A program made the position numbers and the translations under genes. This document shows, piece by piece, positions 11,538-22,550 of a stretch of DNA of 64,000 nucleotides. Each line of letters opens with the position of its first letter. Positions within the stretch are counted from its first letter, which is position 1. Origin of the DNA: Candidatus Altimarinota bacterium (lineage in GTDB: Bacteria; Patescibacteriota; Gracilibacteria; BD1-5; UBA6164); assembly GCA_019454605.1 (NCBI GenBank), contig JACFNZ010000003.1:1-64000 (forward strand), read 5' to 3'. The notes under the pieces were generated by a model. The model did no database searches and had not been told where the DNA came from. It saw only the letters and a program-made list of their open reading frames with translations.

Positions 11538-11548
11538 AATCTCTTTTT
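11521..11548. terminator. bidirectional palindromic terminator
   Basis: Perfect 28-nt palindrome (AAAAAGAGATTTTA and its complement). It overlaps the last codons of both murG and the convergent small gene, so both proteins end in the same encoded residues (KEIL). Confidence 0.7.
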
Positions 11549-11831
11549 CTATTATTTTGCCCATATCTTTTTTAACTTTCTCACATATTTCAAAAACTAA
11601 ACTTGTTAAATTATTAGATAATCCTTCTAAAGTTATTTCATCTAAATCCTCTATTGAATTATAATTATTTTTAGTTTTTTTAGATAAATCTTTCAACATA
11701 TCAAGTAAAGGATCATCTATATTTAAATAATTTCATATCTTTTTTAAATCTCTTTTAATCTTTCAAATTAATCTCTCTTTTTTTGTTTTAGAATCATTTA
11801 CAAATGTAAGAGAGTTTTGTATATTATCCAT
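11532..11831 (-). CDS. small hypothetical protein
   Basis: 99 residues, charged and mainly helical (starts MDNIQNSLTFVNDSKTKKE, ends KKDMGKIIEKEIL). No recognisable domain, signal or cysteine motif. It is a believable gene because it reads through TGA without TAA/TAG, has the codon use of its neighbours and ends in the shared terminator. It may be co-transcribed with pnp, whose stop is 63 bases upstream. Confidence 0.55.
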
Positions 11832-11894
11832 AATAATATTATATTTAAATAATCTAATAAACTCTATTATAAAATAATTATACAATTGTCAATA

Positions 11895-14132
11895 TTATAT
11901 GTTTTCTTTTTTATCTTTTAAATTTTCTATAGTTTTTGCTTCTTTTTCTTTTTTTAAAGCTTCATATTTTTCGACTTCTTCTTTAGATGGCTTTCTTTTA
12001 AGTCAAACTCTACCCTTTTCTTTATTTACTTCTATAACTTCAAACTCTACTTTATCTCATACTTTTAATATATCTTCTACTTTTTCCACTCTTAATGGTG
12101 ATAGTTTTGATATATGAATCATTCATGATTTTCATCTAAATTCTACAATTGCTCAAGTTCAATCAATAATTTTTACAACTTCTCAAACTCAATTATATCA
12201 AACTTCAACTTCCCATATAAATTCTTTTATTTCATTTATTGCTTTTTCTCATCAAATATTATTTTTTGCAGTTATTGTAGTATGTCAATCATCTGCAATT
12301 GAAATTTTTACATTATAATCTTTTTCTACTCTTTGAATATTTTCTCATCATTTTCAAATAAATCATTTAATTTTATCTAAAGGAATTAAAATACTCATAA
12401 TTAAAGGAGCATATGGAGATAATTTTTCCTCAACTTTTGGTTGAGCTTCAAGCATTGAATCTAAAATTTGATCAATTCAAACTTTAGCTTGAGTAAAGGC
12501 TTTATCAAAAACTTCAAGAGATAATCATTTAATCTTTACATCAAGTTGCATAGCTGTTATACCATTTGGGGACATTGTAACTTTAAAATCCATATCTCAT
12601 AAAAAATCTTCTTGAGCTTGTATATCTGAAAGTATTTTATAATTTCAAGTTTTTTCATCATAAATCATTCACATAGCAATTCATCAAACAGGTGCTGAAA
12701 TAGGCACTCAAGCTTGCATTAAAGCAAGTGTTGATCAACAAACTGATGCCATAGAACTTGATCAATTACAAGTCATAGTTTCTGAAACCACTCTTATCAT
12801 ATAAGGAAATTTTTCTTCACTAGGCAATACTGATTGTAATGCTTTTTCTGCAAGTTTTCAATGTCAAATTTCCCTTCTTCAAACTCATCTAAGCATCCTT
12901 ACCTCTCAAACAGAGTATGGAGGAAAGTTATAATGATGTATATATCTTGATGATGTTTCTTCATACATATCATCAATTAATTGTATATCTTCAGGTCATC
13001 ATAAAGTAACGACTGAAAGTATTTGAGTCATTCATCTTTGAAATAATCAAGATCCATGAGCTCTTGGTAATATTCAAGTTTCTGATTTTAGAGGTCTTAC
13101 TTCATCAAGTTTTCTTAAATCAAGTCTTTTTTCATGTTTTAATACATTTTCCCTCATAACTTTTTTTACTCTTTTATAAACAAGTTCTGAAATAGTATTT
13201 GATTTTAATCATAATTCTTCTAAATTTTCATCATTAACTCACAAAAATTCTTTTACTTCTTCTTCAATTTTTATTAATATTTTATGAAAATCTTTTTTTC
13301 AAAGTCAATAAAGTGATTCTAATTTTTCATTAGTTAAAAAATTTTCAATTTTTTCATAATATTCTTCATTAACTAAATTAAAAAAATGTTTTACTTCACT
13401 AATTTCAAATATTTTTTTATACTCATTTATAAAATCAATTTGAGCATTACAAAGCTCTTTTATTATATTAAAAGCAAACTCAAGTCATTTCATCATAATA
13501 TCTTTTGAAACCTCCTTGCTTTCTGATTCAACCATAGTAATTGCATCTAAAGTTCATGCAACTAGTAAAACCATTGATGATTGCTTTTCTTCTTCTATGC
13601 TTGGATTAAATATATATTTTCAATCAATATATATAATTTTTACTCAAGAAACAGGTCCTTCAAAAGGCACATTAGTCATTAAAAGTCATAATGATGCTCA
13701 TAAAATTCAAAAATATCCTAAATCTTGCTCTCAAGTTAAAGAAAGTGGTGAAACTATTATTTGAGTATCATTTATAAATCATTTAGGAAACATTGGACGA
13801 ATTGGTCTATCAATAAGTCTTGATGTTAAAGTAGCTAATTCTGAAGGTTTTCACTCTCTTTTTGAAAATCTATTTCAACCTATTTTTCAAGTTGCATAAT
13901 ATTTTTCAACATAATCAACAACTAAAGGGAAAAAATCTGCATTTTCATTTACTTGTTCATCTTTTATTCAAACATTTGTTAAAATAATATTTCATTTATC
14001 ATCACTAATTGTTACACTTCCATTTGCTAAAAATCAAAATTTTTTAGTTTCAAAAGTTATATTTTGACCTCAAATACTATATGTTTTTTTAAGTGGAACT
14101 ATATTTATAGCGTTTTTATCTGATAATCACAT
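11895..14132 (-). CDS. pnp: polyribonucleotide nucleotidyltransferase (PNPase)
   Basis: 745 residues. Two RNase PH domains are seen: [27 protein letters not shown] in the first; [32 protein letters not shown] and [11 protein letters not shown] in the second. They are followed by a KH domain ([20 protein letters not shown]) and an S1 domain ([19 protein letters not shown]). PNPase degrades RNA 3' to 5' using phosphate. The catalytic aspartate region LGDMDFKV is present. Many glycines of the KH GxxG loop are TGA. The start follows from the conserved N-terminal block. Confidence 0.96.
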
Positions 14133-14328
14133 AAAAAAAAAGTTATTTTATAAAATTGATATTTTAAAAAAGACAAAAGATTAAAGAAAAATTTGAATTT
14201 AATAGAAAACTTATCTTCAATATATTTATCTTTTTTTAAAAAATATCAAAATCAATTATAGAAAAATACAATATTTTTGCAATATTTAATTTTTTATGAT
14301 AAAATAAAGAAAAACTTATTTATACAAA

Positions 14329-16287
14329 ATGGAAAAATTAGAAAAAAATCAAAGTATTCCTGAAAATAAAAATCAAGATAATTTTTGATTAAATTCAATT
14401 ATTGAAAATACTAAAAAAAACACATTAAATATAATTGAAATTAAAGAATTTTTAGTTGATTCTTCTTTTATGGAAAAACACTCTAATGAAGAGTTAATAA
14501 ATTTTTTAATTAATTGAAAATACTCTTATTTAAATATAAATCAATTAAGAGAAGAAAATAATCAACGACAAATTAATAGAATTATAAAAATACTAGTAAA
14601 AAATTTTCCATTAATAGAATCACTAAGACTCTCTTCTTGAGATAAAATTTTAAATATACATTTAGCTTGAATAAAACAAATAAATGATAATATATGAAAA
14701 GAGTTTTGTGATAAATTAATTTTAAAATTTAAAGAATTTATAGCATTAAAAATAATTTTATTAAATAGTTGAAAAAGTACAAGAATTATAAAAGATGATT
14801 ATAAAAATATATGATTTATTTGAGAATTTAATAATATAGATAATTTAGGTATAATAAATAAAAATAAAAGTGATATAATAGAGAGATTAATTTCAAATAT
14901 GATTAAAGATATTTATCAAGAAGCTATTAAATTAGTATTAAATGATTTATCACTTACAAATCAAAATATATCAAATAATGAGAAAGATATATTAATAATA
15001 AAAAAATATCTTTTAATCTCAAAAATTATACATCAAAACTTTAATTTTTGAATATCTATAAATAACATACCTAATGAGTTAAATAATTTTGAAAGAATAA
15101 ATTTGCTTAGAAAAGCAGAAATTTCAAGCAGAAATTCTTTAAAAGAGAAAATAGTGTCTATAAAAGAATATAACGAAGATAATTTAATACATGATATAAA
15201 AGAAAATGATATTATATTAAATAATATTTTAGAAAATTATGAGCATGAAAAATTTTTACTAAATTGAAATAAATACGATGTTATATCAAATGAATTTTGA
15301 GAAAAAAGCTTATCTTTAGAATTAATTAGATATATAAGAAAAAATTCAACTTTAGTATTACCTAAAAGATTGAGCTCATTAGTTTCTTTGTATATCTCCT
15401 GATTAAATTCAAATTTAGATTTTATTTCTCCATTAATAAAGGAACTATCTGAAGATAATTTAGATTTTAAAATAGCAAGTAGAATAAATAGACAAATACA
15501 AAAATGAACAATTAATATATGATATTTAACTAAAAATTATAAATGATGAATTACTAAAGAAACTTTTATAAATAAGTTAGATGAAATGTCTTGAAGTTTT
15601 ATATCTATTGATATAAAAGATTTATGAGTTTATAATATATTAAGTTTTATAAAGTTATCTAAAGAAATTATAAATTTAGAAAAAGAACTTAAAGACTGAA
15701 AAATTAATAAAGATAAATTTGATAAAAAAATAAGCTTACTACTTTTAAATGCATGAAATGATTTAACTTTAGATCTACAAAAAATCCAAAAAGAATTTAA
15801 AAAACAATTCAAAAATTGAATTATCAAATTTTGATGAGATGAAATTGAAATTTTTATACCAGGTGAAAATAAAATACAAAAAAATATTATTGATAAAATT
15901 GAAAATATAATAAATAAAAGTAATTTTAGATACAGGCTAGTTACTAGTTCTATAAAGGGAAAAGATGACATCAATAAATTATATAAAAAATTAGATAATT
16001 TAAATCAAATTAACAAAATAATTGAACGAAATCTAGAAATAAGTAAAGAATATAATAATATAAAAACTACATTTTTAGAAATTGATGAAGAATTAAAACA
16101 AGTTATATTGGATAATATTTTTCCATTTAATAATTTAATAATAAATTTAAATAATATTTTAAATAAAACTCCTATTGATTTTAATAATGTAGCAGATAAA
16201 TTTATAATAGATTTACAAATGATGAATTTAAAAATGGAATTACTCAAAGAAGATGATACTGTTGAGATCAAAATTTTAAAAAAATAA
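14329..16287 (+). CDS. large hypothetical protein with a divergent GGDEF-like domain
   Basis: 652 residues, lysine/asparagine-rich and mostly helical for the first 400. Around residues 415-540 it resembles a GGDEF/polymerase palm: FISIDIKDLGVYN could be the first metal-binding strand, followed by a helical stretch and FGGDEIEIFIPGE, which matches the GGDEF loop. A long coiled-coil-like C-terminus follows. GGDEF proteins make cyclic di-GMP; here the substrate pocket is too divergent to claim activity. No signal peptide or membrane helix is seen. It sits alone behind an AT-rich promoter and ends at a strong terminator. Confidence 0.6.
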
Positions 16288-16319
16288 AAAAAGTTTGAAA
16301 AATTTTTCAAACTTTTTTT
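16286..16319. terminator. bidirectional terminator, 17-bp perfect palindrome
   Basis: AAAAAAAGTTTGAAAAA followed directly by its complement. Shared by the GGDEF-like gene and rpmE; the rpmE stop is at its edge. Confidence 0.85.
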
Positions 16320-16536
16320 ATTTTTTTAAAATTTCAGATTTTTTCATTCTAGCATAGAATTTATCAACAGCTCAAGTTTTTAATATTCTTTGTTCTCCTG
16401 TATAAAAAGGATGACATTTAGAACAAATTTCAACTCTTAATTCACTTTCTTTTAAAGTTGAAATTGCTTCAATTATATTTCCACAAGAACAAATGTATTT
16501 AACTAATTTAGAAGCTGGATGAATACCTTGTTTCAT
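16318..16536 (-). CDS. rpmE: ribosomal protein L31 (zinc-binding form)
   Basis: 72 residues. [20 protein letters not shown] is followed by [15 protein letters not shown]. The four-cysteine zinc site (CSC and CSKC) marks the C+ form of L31, which usually gives way to a C- form under zinc limitation; no second copy is in this window. L31 bridges the two subunits. Confidence 0.96.
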
Positions 16537-16588
16537 AATTTTTTAGTTAATTGCTCGCCAAAGTACGATGCAAAATATAAAATAGGAA

Positions 16589-16674
16589 TGGTGCCGGAAG
16601 AGAGACTCGAACTCTCACGCGATGAAGCGCTGGCTTCTAAGACCAGTATGTCTACCAATTCCATCATCCCGGCA
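16589..16674 (-). tRNA. tRNA-Leu (UAG)
   Basis: 86-nt class II tRNA with a long variable arm and encoded CCA. The anticodon loop CTTAGAA gives TAG (codon CUA). First of three tRNAs on this strand. Confidence 0.95.
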
Positions 16675-16685
16675 TTTTTAAAAAA

Positions 16686-16771
16686 TGGTGGGCCGAGTAA
16701 GATTCGAACTTACGAAGGCGTAGCCGGCGGATTTACAGTCCGCTCCATTTGACCGCTCTGGTATCGACCCA
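16686..16771 (-). tRNA. tRNA-Tyr (GUA)
   Basis: 86-nt class II tRNA with a long variable arm and encoded CCA. Anticodon loop CTGTAAA (GTA). Acceptor stem TGGGTCG / CGGCCCA. Confidence 0.95.
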
Positions 16772-16857
16772 TATAATTTAAAAAGTGAAAAGTTTTAGTA
16801 AAAAGAACTTTATACTTTAAACTTATAACTTTCCACTTTTACTTATTTTTTAAAAAA

Positions 16858-16934
16858 TGGAGCCAGTAATCGGATTTGAACCGATGACCATCCGCTTACA
16901 AGGCGGGCGCTCTACCAGCTGAGCTATACTGGCT
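16858..16934 (-). tRNA. tRNA-Thr (UGU)
   Basis: 77-nt cloverleaf with encoded CCA. Anticodon loop CTTGTAA (TGT). Acceptor stem AGCCAGT / ACTGGCT. Confidence 0.95.
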
Positions 16935-17027
16935 TGTATATTTTCTGGTTACTTAATATTTAATTAAGCTGTGATATATTATTAAAAATAATAAATAAGT
17001 CAAAAGTTTTTTTAAAAAAATATAAAA

Positions 17028-18239
17028 TTACATTTTTTTTGCTATTTCTCATAGTTTAAAGAAAGGTAACATTATGGCAATAACTATAGTTCAAACTAAA
17101 AATCAAACTATAACTATAATAAATGGCTCAAGCATTGTTGCTAAGTTTCATATATATCTTTTTAATTCATTACTATAATTTAATCATATTTTTTTCAAAC
17201 TTTGAGCTAAAGTTCAAGTCTCTTCTCAAGTGTTAACTATATAAGCAAACTCTTCAGGGAAAAGTTTATTTATATAAACACTTGTGTCATATTCTAGATT
17301 TAATCAAAGAGATTTAGATATAGTAAGTCAATTTTCTACCTCATTTTTTACTCTAACAATTTCTTTTTTATAATGTATATTTGTAACTACTTGGCTAGAA
17401 GTTTTTAAAGCTTCTAAAAGAAGTACTCAAGACTCCATAAGTAAAGAAAATGAATTTATAAAATAAATAACATTTGATTGTTTAACTATATATCAAAAAA
17501 CAGGCAAGTTTATTGCTATTTTCCCTAAAAATAACTCTCAAAAATAAGTTTTTTTAAATAGTTTAAAAAATATAAAAAATCAAAAAATACCTCCTATCAA
17601 AATATACCATTTATATCTAAAAAAATTTGAAATATTAATAACAACTTGTGTTAATGCAGGTAGTGCTGTTCAGGTTTGTGAAAAGCTTTCAGTTATTTTT
17701 GGTATAATAAATACCATCATAAAAGTAACCATTGCAAATGTTAAAAATAATAAGATAACTGGGTATATCAATGCTCATTTAACTTTTGATTTAAGTTCAA
17801 TATCTTCAAGCATTTTTTTATCCATTTCTGCTAAAATCTTTCATAAATTTCAAGTTTTTTCTCAAACTGAAATTAAAGCAACAAGTAAATTGTCAAATAC
17901 TTTTGGATGTTGTGACATAGTTTCACTTATTCAAATTCAATAATCAATATTTATTTTAATTTCATTTCATATTTTTTTTAAATATGGGTTTTTGATTTGT
18001 TTTACAAGTATTGATAAAGCTCATTTTATATCAAGTCAAGAATTTATAAAAATAGATAATTTATTTATAAATTGCCATACCTCTTTTTTTGATGCACTAT
18101 TAAATAAAGTAATTTCTATATTTAATCACTTTCTATTATTTTTTCTATTTTTAAGTCATTTTTGAGCTTTTTGCATTAACATCAAAAAATCTTTATTTTC
18201 AAAATTTCAGTACTTATCAAAAAAATTTTTATTTAGCAT
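17028..18239 (-). CDS. pilC: PilC/GspF-type inner-membrane platform protein of the type IV pilus
   Basis: 403 residues with two T2SSF repeats. The first includes INKLSIFINSGLDIKGALS and ends in a membrane helix (ALIYPVILLFLTFAMVTFMM); the second includes FSLLMESGVLLLEALK and the C-terminal ATMLEPFIIVIVGFLVG hairpin. It couples the assembly ATPase to pilin insertion or extraction. Last gene of the operon; nine bases separate it from the phosphatase gene. Confidence 0.93.
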
Positions 18240-18248
18240 ATTTTTTTA

Positions 18249-20129
18249 TTATATATTTCAGTTTTTAGATATTATATTAGAACACTCTGTAATAACTGTT
18301 TCAAAATCTCCTTTTTTATATAAATCATTTAACACTTGATATTTATCTCTTATTTTTTGATTTTTTTGTTTTTGTTTAAAAATACTTTCATTATCTATTG
18401 CTTTTTTTAAGTAAAAATTAATCTTTTTATGTATATATCATTCTTTAATATATCTAATACACTCAGTTTTTAACTTTGTCAGTTCTCAAGTAGTATAAAG
18501 TAAGTCAAGTGATTTAATAATATTTCTTAAAGCATTTTCTTTTTGAGATTTTTCTATCTCCCCCCTTATTTCTTCAAGAGTTTTTCATAAAAATTTCTTT
18601 TTATATTTTTTATCTATATTTTGTTTTAATAAAAGCTCTTCTACTTGATTATTTGTTTTTAATATATCTTTACTTTTATCTCTTTTTAATAATAATATTG
18701 TCACATCATCTAAATAATTTCATTTTCATCAAGTAAAAATTTTTAAATCAAGTAAAAATTTTTCATATATTTCTTCAAGTCAAGCATTTTTATACATTGA
18801 AAATTCTTTTAATTTTTTTCAAATTCTATCAATTGAATACATTTCTCAATCTGAATTTTTTGCTTCAACTATTCAATCAGTATAGGACATTAATATATCT
18901 CAATCATTTAAAATAATTTCCCTTTTTTTAATATTTGAAATATCTTTTATAAGCCTTATTCAAGCAGCTAGTCATCATGGAATTATTTTTTCAACTTCCT
19001 TTGTAGTATTTCTATAAACAAATATAGGCTCATGTCACATTCAAACAAAAGAAACTTTATTTTTCTCTTCATCATTTATATTAAAAAATATAGATGTAAT
19101 AAAATTTCAACTTTTTAAATCTTGTTTTAACAAATTATTTATTTCCAATATCAGATTTTCAATTTTTAATTTTTTAGAGAAATCTCAAAAATATTTATTT
19201 AATTGTCATATCGTAAATCAGGCTTTTATTCAATGTCAAGTTGCATCTCAAATAAAAAAAATATGATCTTTTTTATTATTTGAAATACCTAAACTATCTC
19301 AAGTAACTTTATCTGCTCAAAGTATTTTTCAATAAATATCATATCAAGAAACTTTTTCATCTCTAATTTCCCTAGAGCTTCAAGAGTGAACTAACTTTAA
19401 TTTTGCTTCTGCCACAGCCAAATCTTTTTCTTTTTTACTTTGTAATAATAAATTAACATCATCTAAAAGTTTTTTTTGCTTATATTTTTTCTTAAAAGTT
19501 AAATAAAAATTAAATTTATTTTTAAAATATTGATAAAAAGAACTTTTATCTTTTTTAATATCATTATCACTTAAAGTAATTTCTCAAATAAGAGCTTGAG
19601 CTTCTTTTAAAGTATCTTTTTTTATCTCTTTTTTCTTTTGTTCTTTATATTTTTCAAGTTCTTTAGTTATAGTTTTTTTTAAATCATTTCAAATATTTAA
19701 TATTTTTATATCTGAAGAATTTTTTTCTAAGTATGTGTTAACAAAATAAATAGCTTCATCAAAATTTCATTCTTGTAAATATTCTTTAACTTTATTTGTT
19801 AAATTTTTAATCTCTTCTTTTTGTTTTTTTTGTTTACTTCTTATTTGATATTCCTTTTTTTTCTTATCGTTTAATATTTTTAATTTTTCTATTTTTTGAA
19901 GTTTTTGTTTAAACTTTTTAATTTCAATATTTTTTTCTTTTTCTTTTATATTCTCTATATAATAATTAAATGATTCATTTTCTTTAGAAATAACCTCCAT
20001 AATCCCCTTAGATGCCTTATCAAAATCTTCAAAAATAATAAAATCTTCAATAATTTTTAAAATATTATTGAAGTTTTTTATATCTGAAGTGTCAATATTT
20101 TTTTTCTTTTTCTTAAAAAACTTAAACAT
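18249..20129 (-). CDS. SpoIIE-type (PPM family) serine phosphatase in the pilus operon
   Basis: 626 residues. The first 200 are lysine/glutamate-rich helix, probably coiled coil. The PPM/SpoIIE domain lies at about 205-450, with its metal-binding motifs in order: ADKVTGDSLGIS, FFIGDATGHGIKAG, SYTDGIVEAKN and GNYLDDVTILLL. A helical C-terminal region of about 170 residues follows. Such enzymes dephosphorylate anti-sigma-antagonist or other phosphoserine proteins, but no partner kinase or STAS protein is seen here. It lies between pilB and pilC with 3- and 9-base gaps, so it is inferred to regulate pilus assembly. The start at the lysine-rich MFKFFKKKKK is the first available ATG. Confidence 0.85.
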
Positions 20130-20132
20130 AGA

Positions 20133-21347
20133 TTATATTAATTTAAATGCTTCATCTAAAGTAGTTTCTCACATAGCCGCTTTTAATATAGCATCTTGTA
20201 ATATAGTAATCATTCACTCCTTTACGGCTATTTTATGTATTTCAGATGCTGGCGACATATTTAAAATATCTTTTTCTAAATATTCTCATAAAACTAAAAC
20301 TTCATGAACTCATTGTCTTCAAGTATATCAAGTATTATTACACTTCTCACATCAAATTCATTTATAGAAAGTTAAATTATTTATTTCATCTTGTTCCATT
20401 ATATCTTGTAATTCTTTTTTAATTTTTTCTCTAACATTTTCATTTATATTTTCCTCTTTTTTACAATTAGAACAAATTCTTTTCACAAGCCTTTGAGATA
20501 TAATCATTTTTACAGAACTTGTTATTAAAAAGGGTTCTATCCCCATATTTATAAGTCTTTGAACTGTTGCTGAAGCTGAGTTTGTGTGTATTGTAGATAA
20601 CACAAGGTGTCAAGTTAAAGCAGCCTCTATAGATAAAAGTGCTGTTTCTTTATCTCTTATTTCTCAAACCATTATTATGTCTGGATCTTGTCTAACTAAA
20701 CTTCTAAGTCATGAGGCAAAAGTATATCAAATTTCTGGTTTTATTTGAGATTGATTTACATAATCAATATTGTACTCAACTGGGTCCTCAAGTGTAGAGA
20801 TATTATACTCAAGAGGATTAAAATTTTTTAAAATTGAAAATAATGTTGTTGATTTTCAGCTTCAAGTTGGTCAAGCAACTAAAATAATTCCATATTTACT
20901 TTTCAAGACATTTTCTACTTTTTCTAAATTATTTTGAAAAAGTCATATTGATTTTAAGTTTATTAAGCTATCATTTTGTCTTAAAACTCTCATAACTACT
21001 TTTTCTCAATAAATAGTTGGGAGTGTTGATGCTCTTATATCTATAGTCTCTCAAGCTTTTTCTGATGTATAAACTATTTTTCAATCTTGTGGTTTTTTAT
21101 TTTCATCAATTTTAACTTTTGCTAAAACTTTTAATCTAGTAACTATAGTTGACAGGTGTTCTAAAGAAACTTTATCATATATTTCAAAATCTCAATCCTT
21201 CCTACACCTAATAAATAAAAAATCTTTAGTTGTTTCAATATGAATATCAGAAAAATTTTTTTCAATAGCAGTATCAAATAAATCATTAATATAAACTACA
21301 ACATCTTGCACATCTTTTCTAATACTTATTTTATTTATATCTTGCAT
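20133..21347 (-). CDS. pilB: PilB/GspE-family pilus assembly ATPase, lacking the N-terminal MshEN domain
   Basis: 404 residues. Walker A VAGPTGSGKSTTLF (near 185), the Asp box STLEDPVEY, Walker [17 protein letters not shown] and the His box [12 protein letters not shown] are all present. Two CxxC pairs (CSNC and CEKC) form the zinc site typical of PilB/GspE. The usual 150-residue N-terminal domain of PilB is missing; the protein starts almost at the N2 (PAS-like) domain. It powers pilus extension or retraction. The zinc site favours extension ATPase over PilT. Confidence 0.92.
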
Positions 21348-21353
21348 ACTGTA

Positions 21354-22445
21354 TTAATTATTTTTTAATTTTTGTAATAAATGTTTTCTTAATTTTTCTT
21401 TCATTATAACATTTTTATCTAATGTATCAAGGTTATTTTCATTGACAAAGTCAGTAGATTCATTTTCATTAACACTACTATCCATTACATCATTTAGCAA
21501 ACTATCCAAATTTAAATCATTTGGTGATTGATTTTCTTCTAGGTTTCCTTCATTCATATTATCAATTTGAGTCTTAGGGTCTTCTATTTCATTAGCATTT
21601 CATTTACTATTTTCCTCCACTTGTGTATTATTTTCCTCTACTATTCAAGTTTCTACTTCTGTATTTTTAGAACCTAAATCATCTACTAGGTTAGTTTCTT
21701 GAATTTTTTCTACTTGAGATTTGTTTTTAATACTTTTTACTTCATTTAAATTTGTTTTTAAGTTTTTATTATTTAAAAATATTCAACTTGATATACTAAC
21801 TCACAAAACAAATATTAAACTCAAAACTGGGATAAGAATTTTTTTTATACTTTTTTTATTTGAATTTAATTTAGCATATCTTTCCAAATTTGTTTCTCAA
21901 GATACATTTTGAATTTCTTTTTGTAAATTGGATATATTTTCACTTCACAATTTTATTTTTTCTTCTTTTATTTCTTGTTTTTCTTCTATTAACTTTATTT
22001 TTTCTCATTTAATTTCATCTTTTGTATGATTAAAAGAACCTTTATAACTTCAAAAAATTTCATTTTTTTCTTCATTAATAACACTAACTTGAGTGTCTCA
22101 ATCAATTATTGAAAAAGTATTTTTTTCTTCTACTTTTTCTTTTAATTTTTCATCTAATTCTTGTTCTTGAGTTACTTTTATAATAACTTCTTGATTATCT
22201 TCAGAAGTTATTAATTCTTCTTTTATTATAGTTTCTTTTTTTTCTTCTATAATATTTTCATTAAGTCATTTCAAAGAAATTTTTACTTTAGGCTTTTTTA
22301 TCTCAACAATTTCATCTTTAGCTTCACTTAACTTAATAGTTTCATTTTCTTCTTCTTTTTTTGTTCCTAAATCTTGATTTAAAGAAGGAATTATTTCTTC
22401 TTTATCTTTTTTTAATGCTGAAAGGTTTATTTTTAGTGTAGTCAT
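21354..22445 (-). CDS. single-pass membrane protein, first gene of the pilus operon
   Basis: 363 residues with a very acidic/lysine-rich, coiled-coil-like N-terminal part (about 1-200), one membrane helix (ILIPVLSLIFVLGVSISSGI) and a low-complexity asparagine/glutamate-rich C-terminus. The positive-inside rule puts the N-terminal part in the cytoplasm. No family recognised. By position it could recruit PilB to the membrane, as PilM/PilN or GspL-like proteins do; this is inference only. Six bases separate it from pilB. Confidence 0.7.
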
Positions 22446-22475
22446 AATAATTTTATTAAAAAGTTAATATAAATT

Positions 22476-22504
22476 ATTATAACATACATTTTACAAAGTG
22501 TCAA
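22476..22504 (-). promoter_or_regulatory. consensus sigma-70 promoter of the pilus operon
   Basis: Reading the minus strand: TTGACA (22504-22499), 17-base spacer, TATAAT (22481-22476). Both boxes and the spacing are the exact bacterial consensus. The predicted start near 22469 leaves a leader of about 24 nt. Confidence 0.85.
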
Positions 22505-22515
22505 AAATTATCTAT

Positions 22516-22549
22516 AAAAAAAATAACTTCAAATGAAGTTATTTTTTTT
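22516..22549. terminator. dnaK terminator
   Basis: 16-bp stem AAAAAAAATAACTTCA / complement with loop AA, and flanking A/T tracts. Lies just past the dnaK stop. Confidence 0.85.
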
Positions 22550-22550
22550 G

